DNA of 20,070 bases, taken from contig CAMCXB010000044.1 in NCBI GenBank assembly GCA_945883145.1, forward strand, positions 1 to 20,070, in the 5' to 3' direction. Below, piece after piece: positions 6,507-13,613 of the stretch (within the stretch, counting starts at the first letter, position 1; every line of letters begins with the position of its first letter). The position numbers and the translations under genes are program-made. A model generated the notes under the pieces. The model was not told where the DNA came from. It made no database searches and saw only the letters and a program-made list of their open reading frames with translations. This stretch comes from Bordetella parapertussis (lineage in GTDB: Bacteria; Pseudomonadota; Gammaproteobacteria; Burkholderiales; Burkholderiaceae_D).

Positions 6507-7919
6507 ATGAATAGTTTGACAGCCATAGGTCTAGCACTCGTTATCGGTGCTGTGCTCGGTGGTGCAATCGCTTGGTTAGTCGCCAAGCTGAAGCAGGGTG
6601 CGCAACTTGCGGCGCGCCATGAAAGAGTGCTGATGTTGGAGCAGGCACTTGAGCAGCTGCGAGGTCAACATGAAGAAGACACCCGTACGCTTGAGCGCTT
6701 GAATCAGCAGGCTGGTGAGTTAGGACGAGAATTAGCTACCGCAACTACGCGACTAGAAGAAGAACGAAAACAAACCGATGAAAAAATCAAACTCTTACGT
6801 GAGATGAGTGAGGGTAGTAAAAAAGCACTCACGGAGGAATTTCAAAATCTCGCTAACACCATACTAGAAGATAAAACACGTCGCTTTACTGAACAGAATC
6901 AACAGAATCTCGGTCAGCTACTCACGCCATTTAAAGAGCGTTTAAATGAATTTAAATCTAAGGTAGAAGAGATTCACTATCATGACACGCAACAGCAAGC
7001 TGCTATGAAGGTTGAGCTGGCTCAGTTAAAAGAATTAAATAAGCAGATGACAGAAGAGGCACATGATCTGGCGACTGCATTAAAAGGACAAGCGAAAAAA
7101 CAAGGTAACTGGGGTGAACTCATCTTAGATAATGTGTTGGCGCGCTCAGGTCTGCAAGAGGGCAGTGATTACCGACGTGAAGTAAGTTTCAATACAGAAG
7201 AAGGTAAGCAGCGTCCGGATGTCATTATCTATCTGCCGCAGAAAAAGCATTTGATCGTAGATGCAAAAGTATCCTTAAATGCTTATACACGTTATGTGAA
7301 CGCGGAAGACGAAGTCGAACGTAAACAAGCCTTACGTGAGCATGTCACGGCGATTGCACAGCGGATTACTGAACTTGCAGATAGACGCTATTTTGATTTA
7401 GGTGAAATTAATTCGCCTGAAATGGTGTTTATGTTTGTGCCCATAGAATCTGCTTTCGTAGAAGCATTACGTGCTGATGAAACTTTATTTCAAAAAGCTC
7501 TAGAACAAAATGTGTTGGTTGCTACGCCCACTACTTTGTTAACTAGTTTGAATATCGTGCGACAGTTGTGGCGCTTTGAAAATCAAAATGCGCATAGTGC
7601 TGAATTAGCAGATAGTGCTGCACAGCTGTATCAAAAACTGTCAGGCTTTATCGCTTCTATGGAAGATTTGGGACGTAAATTAGATTCAGCGAAAAGTAGT
7701 TTTACGACGGCTTTTAATCAACTGTATAGCGGTCGAGGTAATTTAATTAAAAAAGCGAAAGACTTTGAACGCTTAGGCGTCGCTGTTCAAAAAGCGTTGC
7801 CGCAGTATTTAGTCGATAGAGCAGAGCTAGAGTTGGAATATCAATCTGAGCTAGCTGAGACTGAGCAAGAATCAATCAACACCACGACATCGTTAAAAGA
7901 TAATGCTGATACGGCATGA
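6507..7919 (+). CDS. rmuC: RmuC family DNA recombination protein
   Basis: A 470-residue protein with an N-terminal membrane anchor (about 4-25), a long Glu/Gln/Lys-rich coiled coil (about 35-190) and the RmuC domain (about 195-420). The domain core includes KKQGNWGE (197-204) and the restriction-endonuclease-like strands RPDVIIYLP (236-244) and HLIVDAKVSL (248-257), whose Asp and Asp-x-Lys fit a PD-(D/E)xK nuclease centre. In E. coli, loss of RmuC raises inversion at short inverted repeats; a nuclease that trims such structures is the usual reading, not proven. Length matches the family. GGAG lies 9 nt upstream of the ATG. It is divergent from the iron operon, monocistronic, and ends at the terminator at 7954-7975. 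Confidence 0.93.
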   Translation: MNSLTAIGLALVIGAVLGGAIAWLVAKLKQGAQLAARHERVLMLEQALEQLRGQHEEDTRTLERLNQQAGELGRELATATTRLEEERKQTDEKIKLLREMSEGSKKALTEEFQNLANTILEDKTRRFTEQNQQNLGQLLTPFKERLNEFKSKVEEIHYHDTQQQAAMKVELAQLKELNKQMTEEAHDLATALKGQAKKQGNWGELILDNVLARSGLQEGSDYRREVSFNTEEGKQRPDVIIYLPQKKHLIVDAKVSLNAYTRYVNAEDEVERKQALREHVTAIAQRITELADRRYFDLGEINSPEMVFMFVPIESAFVEALRADETLFQKALEQNVLVATPTTLLTSLNIVRQLWRFENQNAHSAELADSAAQLYQKLSGFIASMEDLGRKLDSAKSSFTTAFNQLYSGRGNLIKKAKDFERLGVAVQKALPQYLVDRAELELEYQSELAETEQESINTTTSLKDNADTA

Positions 7920-7953
7920 AATCTGTGTTGAAGATTAAAATCAATGAGCGCTG

Positions 7954-7975
7954 AAAAATCACTCAGGTGATTTTT
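7954..7975. terminator. Bidirectional terminator between rmuC and the 151-residue protein gene
   Basis: AAAAATCAC (7954-7962) pairs perfectly with GTGATTTTT (7967-7975) across a TCAG loop. The structure overlaps the stop codon of the minus-strand gene and lies 34 nt after the rmuC stop. Confidence 0.7.
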
Positions 7976-8414
7976 GATCAAGCGCATCTACGCCTTTTTC
8001 TTTAGGCAGCAAAGCTTCAGTGAGAAAGTGTGAAGCCACGGCTGTAGCAGCACCGATTGGTGTGGGATTTGCTAACACCATGCCGATTTTCAAAAGCATA
8101 GGTGGATGCATCATGAAATTCACCCAATCATTCATCGTTTCTTTGGGTTTCTTTTCTGACTCACCTTCGTTGGTATCTGTGGCAGGTGCTTGCGACTGAT
8201 TCATCCTTATATTGTCTTTGTCCCATGCGTAATGCAGCGATGGAGGTGCAGTTGAAACCTGCTGTGATTCTTTAGCTGAGTTAAACACAGCATTAAACTT
8301 TTGGCCTGCTGCAGACGTGTCGCCACCTGCAACAGCACGGGTCTTAGCGTCATTGGCGCGGACCGCAGCTTGTTGCATCGCTTGTCTTGTCAAATAAGTG
8401 ATATCTGAAGGCAT
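7959..8414 (-). CDS. Unrecognised 151-residue protein
   Basis: I do not recognise this gene. It encodes a polar, Ala/Gln/Ser-rich first two thirds with low-complexity stretches (APATDTNEGESEKKPKE around 76-92). One moderately hydrophobic segment follows (about 105-130, LLKIGMVLANPTPIGAATAV) and then a charged tail. There is no signal peptide and no cysteine. It appears genuine: GAGG sits 8-9 nt before the ATG, the frame is open for its full length, and it is bracketed by terminators on both sides, so it is its own transcription unit. The architecture (disordered N-terminal part, single hydrophobic stretch, acidic end) would suit a membrane-associated or secreted accessory protein, which is only a guess. 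Confidence 0.65.
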   Translation of the reverse strand: MPSDITYLTRQAMQQAAVRANDAKTRAVAGGDTSAAGQKFNAVFNSAKESQQVSTAPPSLHYAWDKDNIRMNQSQAPATDTNEGESEKKPKETMNDWVNFMMHPPMLLKIGMVLANPTPIGAATAVASHFLTEALLPKEKGVDALDQKSPE

Positions 8415-8543
8415 AATTTTTTCCTCAGAGTGCTCAATGCAAATTTCAAGCCAAGCGCTGAAAACTGAGGTTTGGTAAGGCTTTTGGGGCTAGGTAGGGT
8501 GAGGCTGTCAAAAATCCGTTGAGTACTTCAATCAACGATACAA

Positions 8544-8573
8544 AGATAAGCGGCAAATTTTTGCCGCTTATCT
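8544..8573 (-). terminator. Terminator hairpin after the P450 gene
   Basis: AGATAAGCGGCAA (8544-8556) pairs perfectly with TTGCCGCTTATCT (8561-8573) around a 4-nt loop, 4 nt past the P450 stop. On the minus strand the stem is followed by TTGTATCG, a short U-tract. Confidence 0.75.
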
Positions 8574-8577
8574 CTGC

Positions 8578-9798
8578 TTATACCTTCGCAGAGATATTCA
8601 AGAATCCACGAAATCGAATTCTTGGGCTTCTGACTGGAGGGCTAGTGAGTGTGTAGTTGGGGAAGCGAGCTACAAATCGCCCGAGTGCGATTTGTCCTTC
8701 AAGGAGAGCGAGGCTCATACCCGCACAAGCATGCGCACCACTTGCGAAGGCGAGATGGCGATTCGGGTTGCGTTGTATGTCAAAGTTCTCAGGGTCTGTG
8801 AATTGTGAAGGGTCGCGATTTGCAGCACCTATACACATTGTGATTTGTGTTTGTGCAGGCATGTGTATGCCACTTAATTCAACGGCTTCGCTTGTGATGC
8901 GATTGCCTAATTGGTTCGAGCTTTCATAACGCAGTACTTCTTCTACCGTTGTTTTAATCAAATCAGGTTGTGCATGCAGCAGAGCTCGTTGATCCGGATG
9001 TTCATGCAATAACACGAGGCCATTACCAATTAGATTCGTGGTCGTTTCATGTCCTGCATTGAGTAAAAAAATACAGTTATGCAGTAATTCTTTAGGCGTG
9101 AGTTTTTCTCCATCCGCTTCAGCGAGAATTAAACGTGTGAGTACATCGATTTCTGGATTGCCTGGCTTTGTACGGCGTCGGTCAATTAAATCTTCAAGAT
9201 AAACAATGAATTCAGATACAGCTTGATTACCTCGCTCAAATACTTCAGGGCTAAGCGTAGGTTCTAGTGCACCTAGTATTGCCATTGACCAGTCACGTAA
9301 GGGTGCACGTTCATTCAAAGGCACATCCAGTAAATTACCTATCACTTCAATTGGAATCGCTGAAGCAAAATCGGCTATCAGATCGACTTGCGCTTTTGAT
9401 GCAAGCTGATCAAGCAAGTGATCAACGAGTGTAATTAATCCCTGTTCCATGCCTGCGATAGCACGTGGTGTGAGTGCACCAGAAATTAACTTACGGACTC
9501 GGGTGTGGAGTGGGGGATCAGAAAAAACGAGACTGGTGGTGTGATGTTCGAATAAAAGTGAATCGCCAAACTTTGGCTTGAATTCTATTTTTTTATCTGA
9601 ACTAAAGCTTTTTGTATTTTTGTAAATCGCTATCAAATCATCATAGCGCGTTAAAAAATAACTGCCATTCGTCAGTAACTTAATCGGTTCATGTTCACGT
9701 AAGGCTTGATAAACAGGATAGGGATTCGCAATAAAATCAGCTCTCAAATTTAGCAAACTAAAGTTGGCTGCAATGTTGGCGCTATCCTGTTGATCCAT
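8578..9798 (-). CDS. Cytochrome P450 (bacterial soluble type)
   Basis: A 406-residue soluble P450. The I-helix oxygen-activation motif is AGHETT (248-253). The K-helix ExxR is EEVLR (286-290, E287 and R290). The heme-binding loop is FASGAHACAG (351-360) with proximal ligand Cys358. DPPLHTRVR (94-102) is the conserved C-helix region. It would need a ferredoxin and reductase, none of which is encoded in the window. It starts 18 nt after the small methyltransferase gene on the same strand, with no terminator between, so it is probably the last gene of the sulfur-regulated operon; whether its substrate relates to sulfur compounds is unknown. Its start has only a weak ribosome site. The family is certain; subfamily and substrate cannot be assigned by eye. 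Confidence 0.95.
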   Translation of the reverse strand: MDQQDSANIAANFSLLNLRADFIANPYPVYQALREHEPIKLLTNGSYFLTRYDDLIAIYKNTKSFSSDKKIEFKPKFGDSLLFEHHTTSLVFSDPPLHTRVRKLISGALTPRAIAGMEQGLITLVDHLLDQLASKAQVDLIADFASAIPIEVIGNLLDVPLNERAPLRDWSMAILGALEPTLSPEVFERGNQAVSEFIVYLEDLIDRRRTKPGNPEIDVLTRLILAEADGEKLTPKELLHNCIFLLNAGHETTTNLIGNGLVLLHEHPDQRALLHAQPDLIKTTVEEVLRYESSNQLGNRITSEAVELSGIHMPAQTQITMCIGAANRDPSQFTDPENFDIQRNPNRHLAFASGAHACAGMSLALLEGQIALGRFVARFPNYTLTSPPVRSPRIRFRGFLNISAKV

Positions 9799-9816
9799 AA
9801 CTGTGATTTATGTAGC

Positions 9817-10437
9817 TTATTTTTTTCTTGCAACCATGCCAACCAGTGCAGATTGTCCCGCGTGTTGAGATCCTTCTTGCAAGACGTCTTCATAGTCTGT
9901 GAGTTCTACTAAGTCCATTTCTTTAAAAGCCTCACGTAATAAATCTTCAGTGTAGAGATGGCTGAGTAAAGGTGGTCCACCCGTTTTATAGTCTAGTTGC
10001 TTAGGTGTATAGCCTTGCAGAAGTAGCAAGCCGCCTTTTTTTAAAGTCTTCATCATATTTGCAAACAGAGCCGCTCTAGTTTCTGGATCAGCAAATTGAA
10101 TAAAGATAGCGACCACGACATCATACTGTTCGGATTGCCAAGACCACTCTTCAGCACTAGCGACATGAAAGTTGACATTGACTGATGAAGTCGATGCAAG
10201 CTTGCGTGCTTTTTCAACACCGACTGCAGCGATGTCAAATGCATCAACCTGATAGCCTTGTTGCGCTAGCCAGATACTATTTCGTCCTTCACCATCCGCA
10301 ACGGCTAATACACGACCACTCTTAGGCATGTGTGATGCTTGACGAGTAAGCCATGTATTAGCTTCTGTACCAAAGATATAGTCAGCTCCGGCAAAACGTT
10401 TATTCCATGTTTCATCCGGATTATTGAAACCACTCAT
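9817..10437 (-). CDS. Small class I SAM-dependent methyltransferase (TehB/thiol-methyltransferase-like)
   Basis: A 206-residue single-domain Rossmann methyltransferase. Motif I is VLAVADGEG (43-51), the acidic residue ending strand 2 is D68 (VDAFD), and VVVAIFIQF is the strand 4 region. The DGEGRNSIWLAQQG stretch with an early Trp (WNKRF) resembles the TehB-like group, whose known members act on tellurite, selenium or small thiols. The gene overlaps the upstream DUF2892 gene by ATGA, so the two are translationally coupled. Placement in an operon headed by a persulfide-type sensor and YeeE/YedE transporters suggests methylation of a sulfide, thiol or related toxic chalcogen compound, an inference from context only. 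Confidence 0.82.
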   Translation of the reverse strand: MSGFNNPDETWNKRFAGADYIFGTEANTWLTRQASHMPKSGRVLAVADGEGRNSIWLAQQGYQVDAFDIAAVGVEKARKLASTSSVNVNFHVASAEEWSWQSEQYDVVVAIFIQFADPETRAALFANMMKTLKKGGLLLLQGYTPKQLDYKTGGPPLLSHLYTEDLLREAFKEMDLVELTDYEDVLQEGSQHAGQSALVGMVARKK

Positions 10438-10649
10438 GGTGTCGTTTCAGTTGCGTTATCAGGTAAAGGACAGGTGCGCATGCCTAACACGGTGTAAAGC
10501 CCGCAGTAACGAAATACACCAGTGGCTACGACGATTAAACCAGCCCAGCCCCAAGGTCCGATCACATTTAATACAGCTAGTAAGACTAACAATAAACCTG
10601 CAAAAACACGTAATGCACGATCTGTTGTTCCAACGTTAGCTTTAAACAT
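10434..10649 (-). CDS. DUF2892 (YgaP-like) small inner-membrane protein
   Basis: A 71-residue protein with two hydrophobic helices (about 13-30 and 33-47). It matches the DUF2892 pattern: an N-terminal NVGTTDRALR, the membrane hairpin, then FRYCGLYTVLGMRTC with cysteines 49 and 60. In E. coli YgaP this module is fused to a rhodanese that handles sulfane sulfur; here it stands alone and no rhodanese is encoded nearby. AAGGAGT lies 5 nt before the ATG, a strong site. The gene follows the second YeeE/YedE gene by 33 nt and overlaps the methyltransferase gene by 4 nt. It probably helps sulfur-compound passage or sensing at the membrane. Confidence 0.85.
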   Translation of the reverse strand: MFKANVGTTDRALRVFAGLLLVLLAVLNVIGPWGWAGLIVVATGVFRYCGLYTVLGMRTCPLPDNATETTP

Positions 10650-10682
10650 GGTGTACTCCTTATGTGAGTGAAATAAAATTGT

Positions 10683-11135
10683 TTACAGCATTGCTGCCTT
10701 ACGAGGCTGATGCAAGAATTTATCAGCCAATTCAAAGATTGCCATGCCTGCGATCATAGCGATCACAAAGATGACTGCTTTAGGATTACCAGTACCCATC
10801 GATGTGAGAGCGGGGCCTGGACAAAAACCTGCCATACCCCAGCCAACGCCAAATAACAAACTACCAATCACAAGACGTTTATCAATCATGTCTGATGTAG
10901 GCAAGCGCATTGCACCGCCTAAAAAATTAACAGTGCGTTTTTTTGCAAAACGAAACGCAATAATAGCGACCAAAATGCCGCCACCCATAACAAAGGCTAA
11001 GGAGGGATCCCACGTGCCAGTAATGTCTAGAAAGCCTATCACTTTGGCAGGATTTGTCATGCCAGCCAAAATGAGTCCTACGCCAAATATCAATCCAACT
11101 ATGAAGGATGACAAAATATCTAAATGTTTTTTCAT
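10683..11135 (-). CDS. YeeE/YedE half-transporter (DUF6691-type), second of pair
   Basis: A 150-residue membrane protein with about four helices, half the length of full YeeE/TsuA. Signature stretches are LILAGMTNPAKVIGFLD (21-37) followed by TWDPSL, and GWGMAGFCPGPAL (98-110) with Cys105. Paired half-size genes of this type (also called PmpA/PmpB) accompany sulfide and thiosulfate metabolism; the full-length homologue TsuA imports thiosulfate through membrane cysteines. It starts 13 nt after its partner, with GGAGAG at good spacing. The pair presumably forms a heterodimer that moves a reduced sulfur compound across the inner membrane. The substrate is not provable here. Confidence 0.9.
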   Translation of the reverse strand: MKKHLDILSSFIVGLIFGVGLILAGMTNPAKVIGFLDITGTWDPSLAFVMGGGILVAIIAFRFAKKRTVNFLGGAMRLPTSDMIDKRLVIGSLLFGVGWGMAGFCPGPALTSMGTGNPKAVIFVIAMIAGMAIFELADKFLHQPRKAAML

Positions 11136-11148
11136 TTTCTCTCTCCAA

Positions 11149-11580
11149 TTAGTTGAGGATATGACGCATCACAAACACAATTGCGATACCTGCAGCCATG
11201 AAAGTCAGCGTAGCTATTAGTGAGCGTGGTGAGAGTCGTGATAAACCGCAAATACCATGTCCACTGGTGCAGCCTGAGCCATAACGTGTACCAACACCCA
11301 CCAAGATGCCAGCGATAATTAAGGTTGCTGTTTCAGCTTCTATCGTGACTTCAGGCGCCGGCATAAACATAAATGTGAAAGTCGGTGCTGCAATTAAACC
11401 GAGCAAGAATGCGATGCGCCAAATAATGTCATCTTTGCGTGGATTTAAAAGTCCACCAAGAATGCCACTAATGCCAGCAATGCGGCCATTATTAAGAATG
11501 AATAAGGCCGAGGCAGCGCCTGCTAAAACGCCGCCCAATAGAGAGAGGCCAGGTGTAAAGTTCGCGGTATCTATCATCAT
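11149..11580 (-). CDS. YeeE/YedE half-transporter, first of pair
   Basis: A 143-residue membrane protein with about four helices. It carries NNGRIAGISGILGGLL (30-45) and the family hallmark RYGSGCTSGHGICGLSR (99-115), with Cys104 and Cys111 placed like the substrate-relaying cysteines of TsuA. It overlaps the end of the regulator gene by 4 nt (ATGA), giving translational coupling between sensor and transporter. Together with the downstream half it reconstitutes a full YeeE-type channel. Function by family: uptake of thiosulfate or movement of another sulfur species, under control of the regulator. Confidence 0.92.
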   Translation of the reverse strand: MMIDTANFTPGLSLLGGVLAGAASALFILNNGRIAGISGILGGLLNPRKDDIIWRIAFLLGLIAAPTFTFMFMPAPEVTIEAETATLIIAGILVGVGTRYGSGCTSGHGICGLSRLSPRSLIATLTFMAAGIAIVFVMRHILN

Positions 11581-11918
11581 GTTGAACTCTCTTTTGGTTG
11601 TGAACAGAATTGGGTATATAAAGTCGCCATGATGGCTAAGGCAGCATCACTCGCAATGCGGTAATAAATTTGTTTGCCTTCACGACGGGTTTCCACTAAA
11701 GATTCATCTCTTAATACGGCGAGCTGTTGTGAAAGAGTGGGTTGTTGAATGTCGAGCAGCTCTTCTAACTCGCCTACACGTTTTTCTCCCTCAGCTAGCT
11801 GACAAAGTAAAAGTAAGCGATCGGGATTTGAGAGCACACGCATCAGCCCGCAAGCTGCATTTGCAGAAGCTCTTAAGGCTTGAAGATCAAATTCTGGGTT
11901 GGTGGTGGCAGTGGTCAT
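11577..11918 (-). CDS. ArsR-family regulator of the BigR/SqrR persulfide-sensing type
   Basis: A 113-residue winged-helix repressor. The region RVLSNPDRLLLLCQLAEGEKRVGELEE holds Cys39, followed by the recognition helix QQPTLSQQLAVLRDE and the wing TRREGKQIYYRI. Cys105 lies in the last helix (YTQFCSQ). BigR and SqrR carry an equivalent pair (near residues 41/107), which forms a di- or tetrasulfide bridge when persulfides accumulate and releases DNA. An extra Cys23 is present. The metal-site ELCVCD motif of ArsR is absent. It is the first gene of the operon, so autoregulation is expected, probably through the repeats over its own promoter. The sensor type is well supported; the ligand is by homology. 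Confidence 0.9.
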   Translation of the reverse strand: MTTATTNPEFDLQALRASANAACGLMRVLSNPDRLLLLCQLAEGEKRVGELEELLDIQQPTLSQQLAVLRDESLVETRREGKQIYYRIASDAALAIMATLYTQFCSQPKESST

Positions 11919-11947
11919 AAATGCTAAATAACGTTAAGAAGTGCTTC

Positions 11948-11976
11948 ATTCTACTTCCGAACAAACTATAAATCAA
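11948..11976 (-). promoter_or_regulatory. Sigma70 promoter of the sulfur operon
   Basis: On the minus strand, -35 TTGATT (11976-11971), a 17-nt spacer and -10 TAGAAT (11953-11948). The predicted start is near 11941, about 23 nt before the regulator ATG. An imperfect ATTC/GAAC dyad (11948-11962) overlaps the -10, loosely like the ATTC-N8-GAAT site reported for SqrR. Confidence 0.65.
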
Positions 11977-11999
11977 TAAACTATTAAAAATTTAACTAT
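11963..11999. repeat. Three 7-bp direct repeats at 15-bp spacing over the regulator promoter
   Basis: AAACTAT at 11963-11969 and 11978-11984 and TAACTAT at 11993-11999 are placed exactly 15 bp apart. The first lies in the promoter spacer, the second just upstream of the -35, the third one step further. This is a candidate operator for the ArsR-type protein or another factor. Confidence 0.5.
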
Positions 12000-12079
12000 A
12001 GAAGAGTTTTGCGGGATATTTAGTAAAAAAAGACCTAAAAATGCGCATTCCAAGAAAAATAATTTCCTAAGTGCATATA

Positions 12080-12299
12080 TACAATGCGGTGATGCAGGAT
12101 GGTGTCAATAATTCATGCAAAACACCATTCTGTAATTATGGTTTATTGTCTTTAAGCAATAATTCATTAGACAAACTAGCCTGAGCTTGGTAAAAAGAGT
12201 GCTTCACAGAAACGTGAACAAAAATGTTTTATGTTTAAAAAAGAATAAGAATCACTTCCAACAGTATTTTCTTGCAAACCCTCTTCTCCGGAGAAAAAG
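12080..12299 (+). promoter_or_regulatory. Candidate structured leader of the amidase gene
   Basis: TACAAT (12080-12085) is a plausible -10 with a poor -35, placing the start near 12092. Directly after it, hairpin 1 pairs 12094-12105 with 12122-12133: 12 bp with two G-U pairs and a 16-nt loop. Hairpin 2 pairs 12138-12148 with 12157-12167: 10 of 11 positions including one G-U, loop of 8. The 11-mer CAATAATTCAT occurs twice, in the loop of hairpin 1 (12106-12116) and as the 3' arm of hairpin 2 (12157-12167), so the 5' arm of hairpin 2 could pair with either copy. The remaining leader (12168-12299) is A-rich. GGAG at 12290-12293, 6 nt before the ATG, lies inside a small perfect palindrome (12284-12295) that could shelter the ribosome site. 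Confidence 0.45.
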
Positions 12300-13553
12300 A
12301 TGCGTTTATTACCAGCTCTTCTCGTTGCCATCTTGGCAGCAGGTTTTAGCCAGATTGCATTGGCTGACACCACTGATGTAAAGACTCAAACGATTGTTGA
12401 AGTAAAAAAGAAAGGTGAACATTGCGAACAGGATCCAAACTGTTTCAATCGTTATCACCCAGCGATTAAGCCTGTAGCTCGTGCAAAGCCGGGTGATTTG
12501 ATAGTCGTTCACACACGCGACGCGTTGGATTCGAACCTGAACATCAATTCGAAGCCAAAAGACGTCACTGCAATTGACGTCAACCTGATCCACCCAATGA
12601 CGGGCCCGATCTACATCGAAGGCGCAAAGCGTGGCGACGTGCTGGCAGTTAAGCTCATCGACATCAACCCAGACCAGTATGGCTACACCACCATCATTCC
12701 TGGTTTTGGCTTCTTGCCAGACATGTACACCGAGCCATTCGTTGCGAACTGGAAGTTGAATCGTCGTGAAGCTGTGTCCGAGCAAGTGCCGGGCGTTCGC
12801 ATTCCGATGAACGGCTTCATGGGTTCCGTTGGCGTTATGCCAGGCGAAGCTGAAGTCGAGAAGTGGCTCGCTCGCGAGACACAGCTGGGCAAAGCCGGCG
12901 GCGTTGCATTGCCACCTGAGCCAACCAACGCACGTCCTGCAGACGTTTGCGGTCCTAAGGGTAGCCACAAAGACAAATGTTTACGTACCATTCCACCGCG
13001 TGAAAACGGCGGCAACATGGACGTTAAGCAAATGGTTGAAGGTACAACCTTGCTGTTGCCATGTTTCGTTGATGGTTGTGGCTTCTTCATCGGCGACGTG
13101 CACTATGCACAGGGCGACGGCGAAGTTGCTGGTACCGCAATCGAAATGGGCGCTATCGTTACCGTTCAGACCGAAATCCGCAAAGGTATGGCTTCTGTAG
13201 TCAAGCAGCCGCATTTTGAAGGCGGTTCGCAGCTCAAGAAACTCGAACCAGATAGCTTCCACGCAACCGTGGGCTATCCTCTGAAAAACGCTGGCGAAGT
13301 GCCACCACAGTGGACGTATTTGGACAGCGAAAAGATCAAGCCGCTGACCAACCTGTCTAACGATGTCACACTGGCAGCACGCAATTCGCTAATTCAGATG
13401 CTTGACTGGCTCCAAGCCACCAAGGGTCTGACTAAAGACCAAGCGTTTGTTGTTACCAGCGTCGCTTGCGATCTGCGTATCAGCAATGTGGTTGACGTGC
13501 CGAACTATGCTGTGACCACGATCTGCCCGATGGAAATCTTCAGCAAGAAGTAA
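12300..13553 (+). CDS. Exported acetamidase/formamidase-family enzyme
   Basis: A 417-residue member of the FmdA/AmdA family, which hydrolyses short amides to ammonia and the acid. Family landmarks are the beta-rich N-terminal region with IYIEGAKRGDVLAVKLIDI (104-122), GGNMD (237-241) and GDVHYAQGDGEVAGTAIE (265-282), whose His and acidic residues form the metal-dependent active site. Unlike the usual cytoplasmic enzyme it begins with a clear signal peptide (1-22, ending IALA before DTTD), so it should work in the periplasm. The mature part has eight cysteines, several in close pairs (42/48, 217/227, 255/260), as expected for a disulfide-stabilised exported form. Its codons favour C-ending forms and its GC is above that of flanking genes. 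A strong terminator follows, so it can be expressed without the three genes behind it. The amide substrate is unknown. Confidence 0.87.
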   Translation: MRLLPALLVAILAAGFSQIALADTTDVKTQTIVEVKKKGEHCEQDPNCFNRYHPAIKPVARAKPGDLIVVHTRDALDSNLNINSKPKDVTAIDVNLIHPMTGPIYIEGAKRGDVLAVKLIDINPDQYGYTTIIPGFGFLPDMYTEPFVANWKLNRREAVSEQVPGVRIPMNGFMGSVGVMPGEAEVEKWLARETQLGKAGGVALPPEPTNARPADVCGPKGSHKDKCLRTIPPRENGGNMDVKQMVEGTTLLLPCFVDGCGFFIGDVHYAQGDGEVAGTAIEMGAIVTVQTEIRKGMASVVKQPHFEGGSQLKKLEPDSFHATVGYPLKNAGEVPPQWTYLDSEKIKPLTNLSNDVTLAARNSLIQMLDWLQATKGLTKDQAFVVTSVACDLRISNVVDVPNYAVTTICPMEIFSKK

Positions 13554-13572
13554 TCGCTGCTGTATGAAGTAC

Positions 13573-13603
13573 AAAGAGCGAGGATTATCCTCGCTCTTTT
13601 TTT
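13573..13603 (+). terminator. Strong rho-independent terminator after the amidase gene
   Basis: AAAGAGCGAGGA (13573-13584) pairs perfectly with TCCTCGCTCTTT (13588-13599) over a 3-nt loop, followed by more T to 13603. The next gene's GAGG ribosome site begins at 13604, so no separate promoter fits between; downstream genes depend on read-through or on a promoter inside the amidase gene. Confidence 0.9.
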
Positions 13604-13613
13604 GAGGTAATCC

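Noticed and set aside
8578..11918. An arsenic-resistance operon (because of the ArsR-type regulator)
   Set aside because: There is no arsenate reductase or arsenite pump, and the regulator lacks the ELCVCD metal motif; the cysteine pair and YeeE/YedE genes point to sulfur.
12094..12133. Hairpin 1 of the amidase leader as a rho-independent terminator
   Set aside because: It lacks a T-run on the plus strand, and there is no gene ending just before it in that direction.
12309..13262. Long open frames opposite and within the amidase gene
   Set aside because: They are shadows of the amidase frame: Cys/Arg/Trp-rich, without ribosome sites, and the amidase has clear family motifs.
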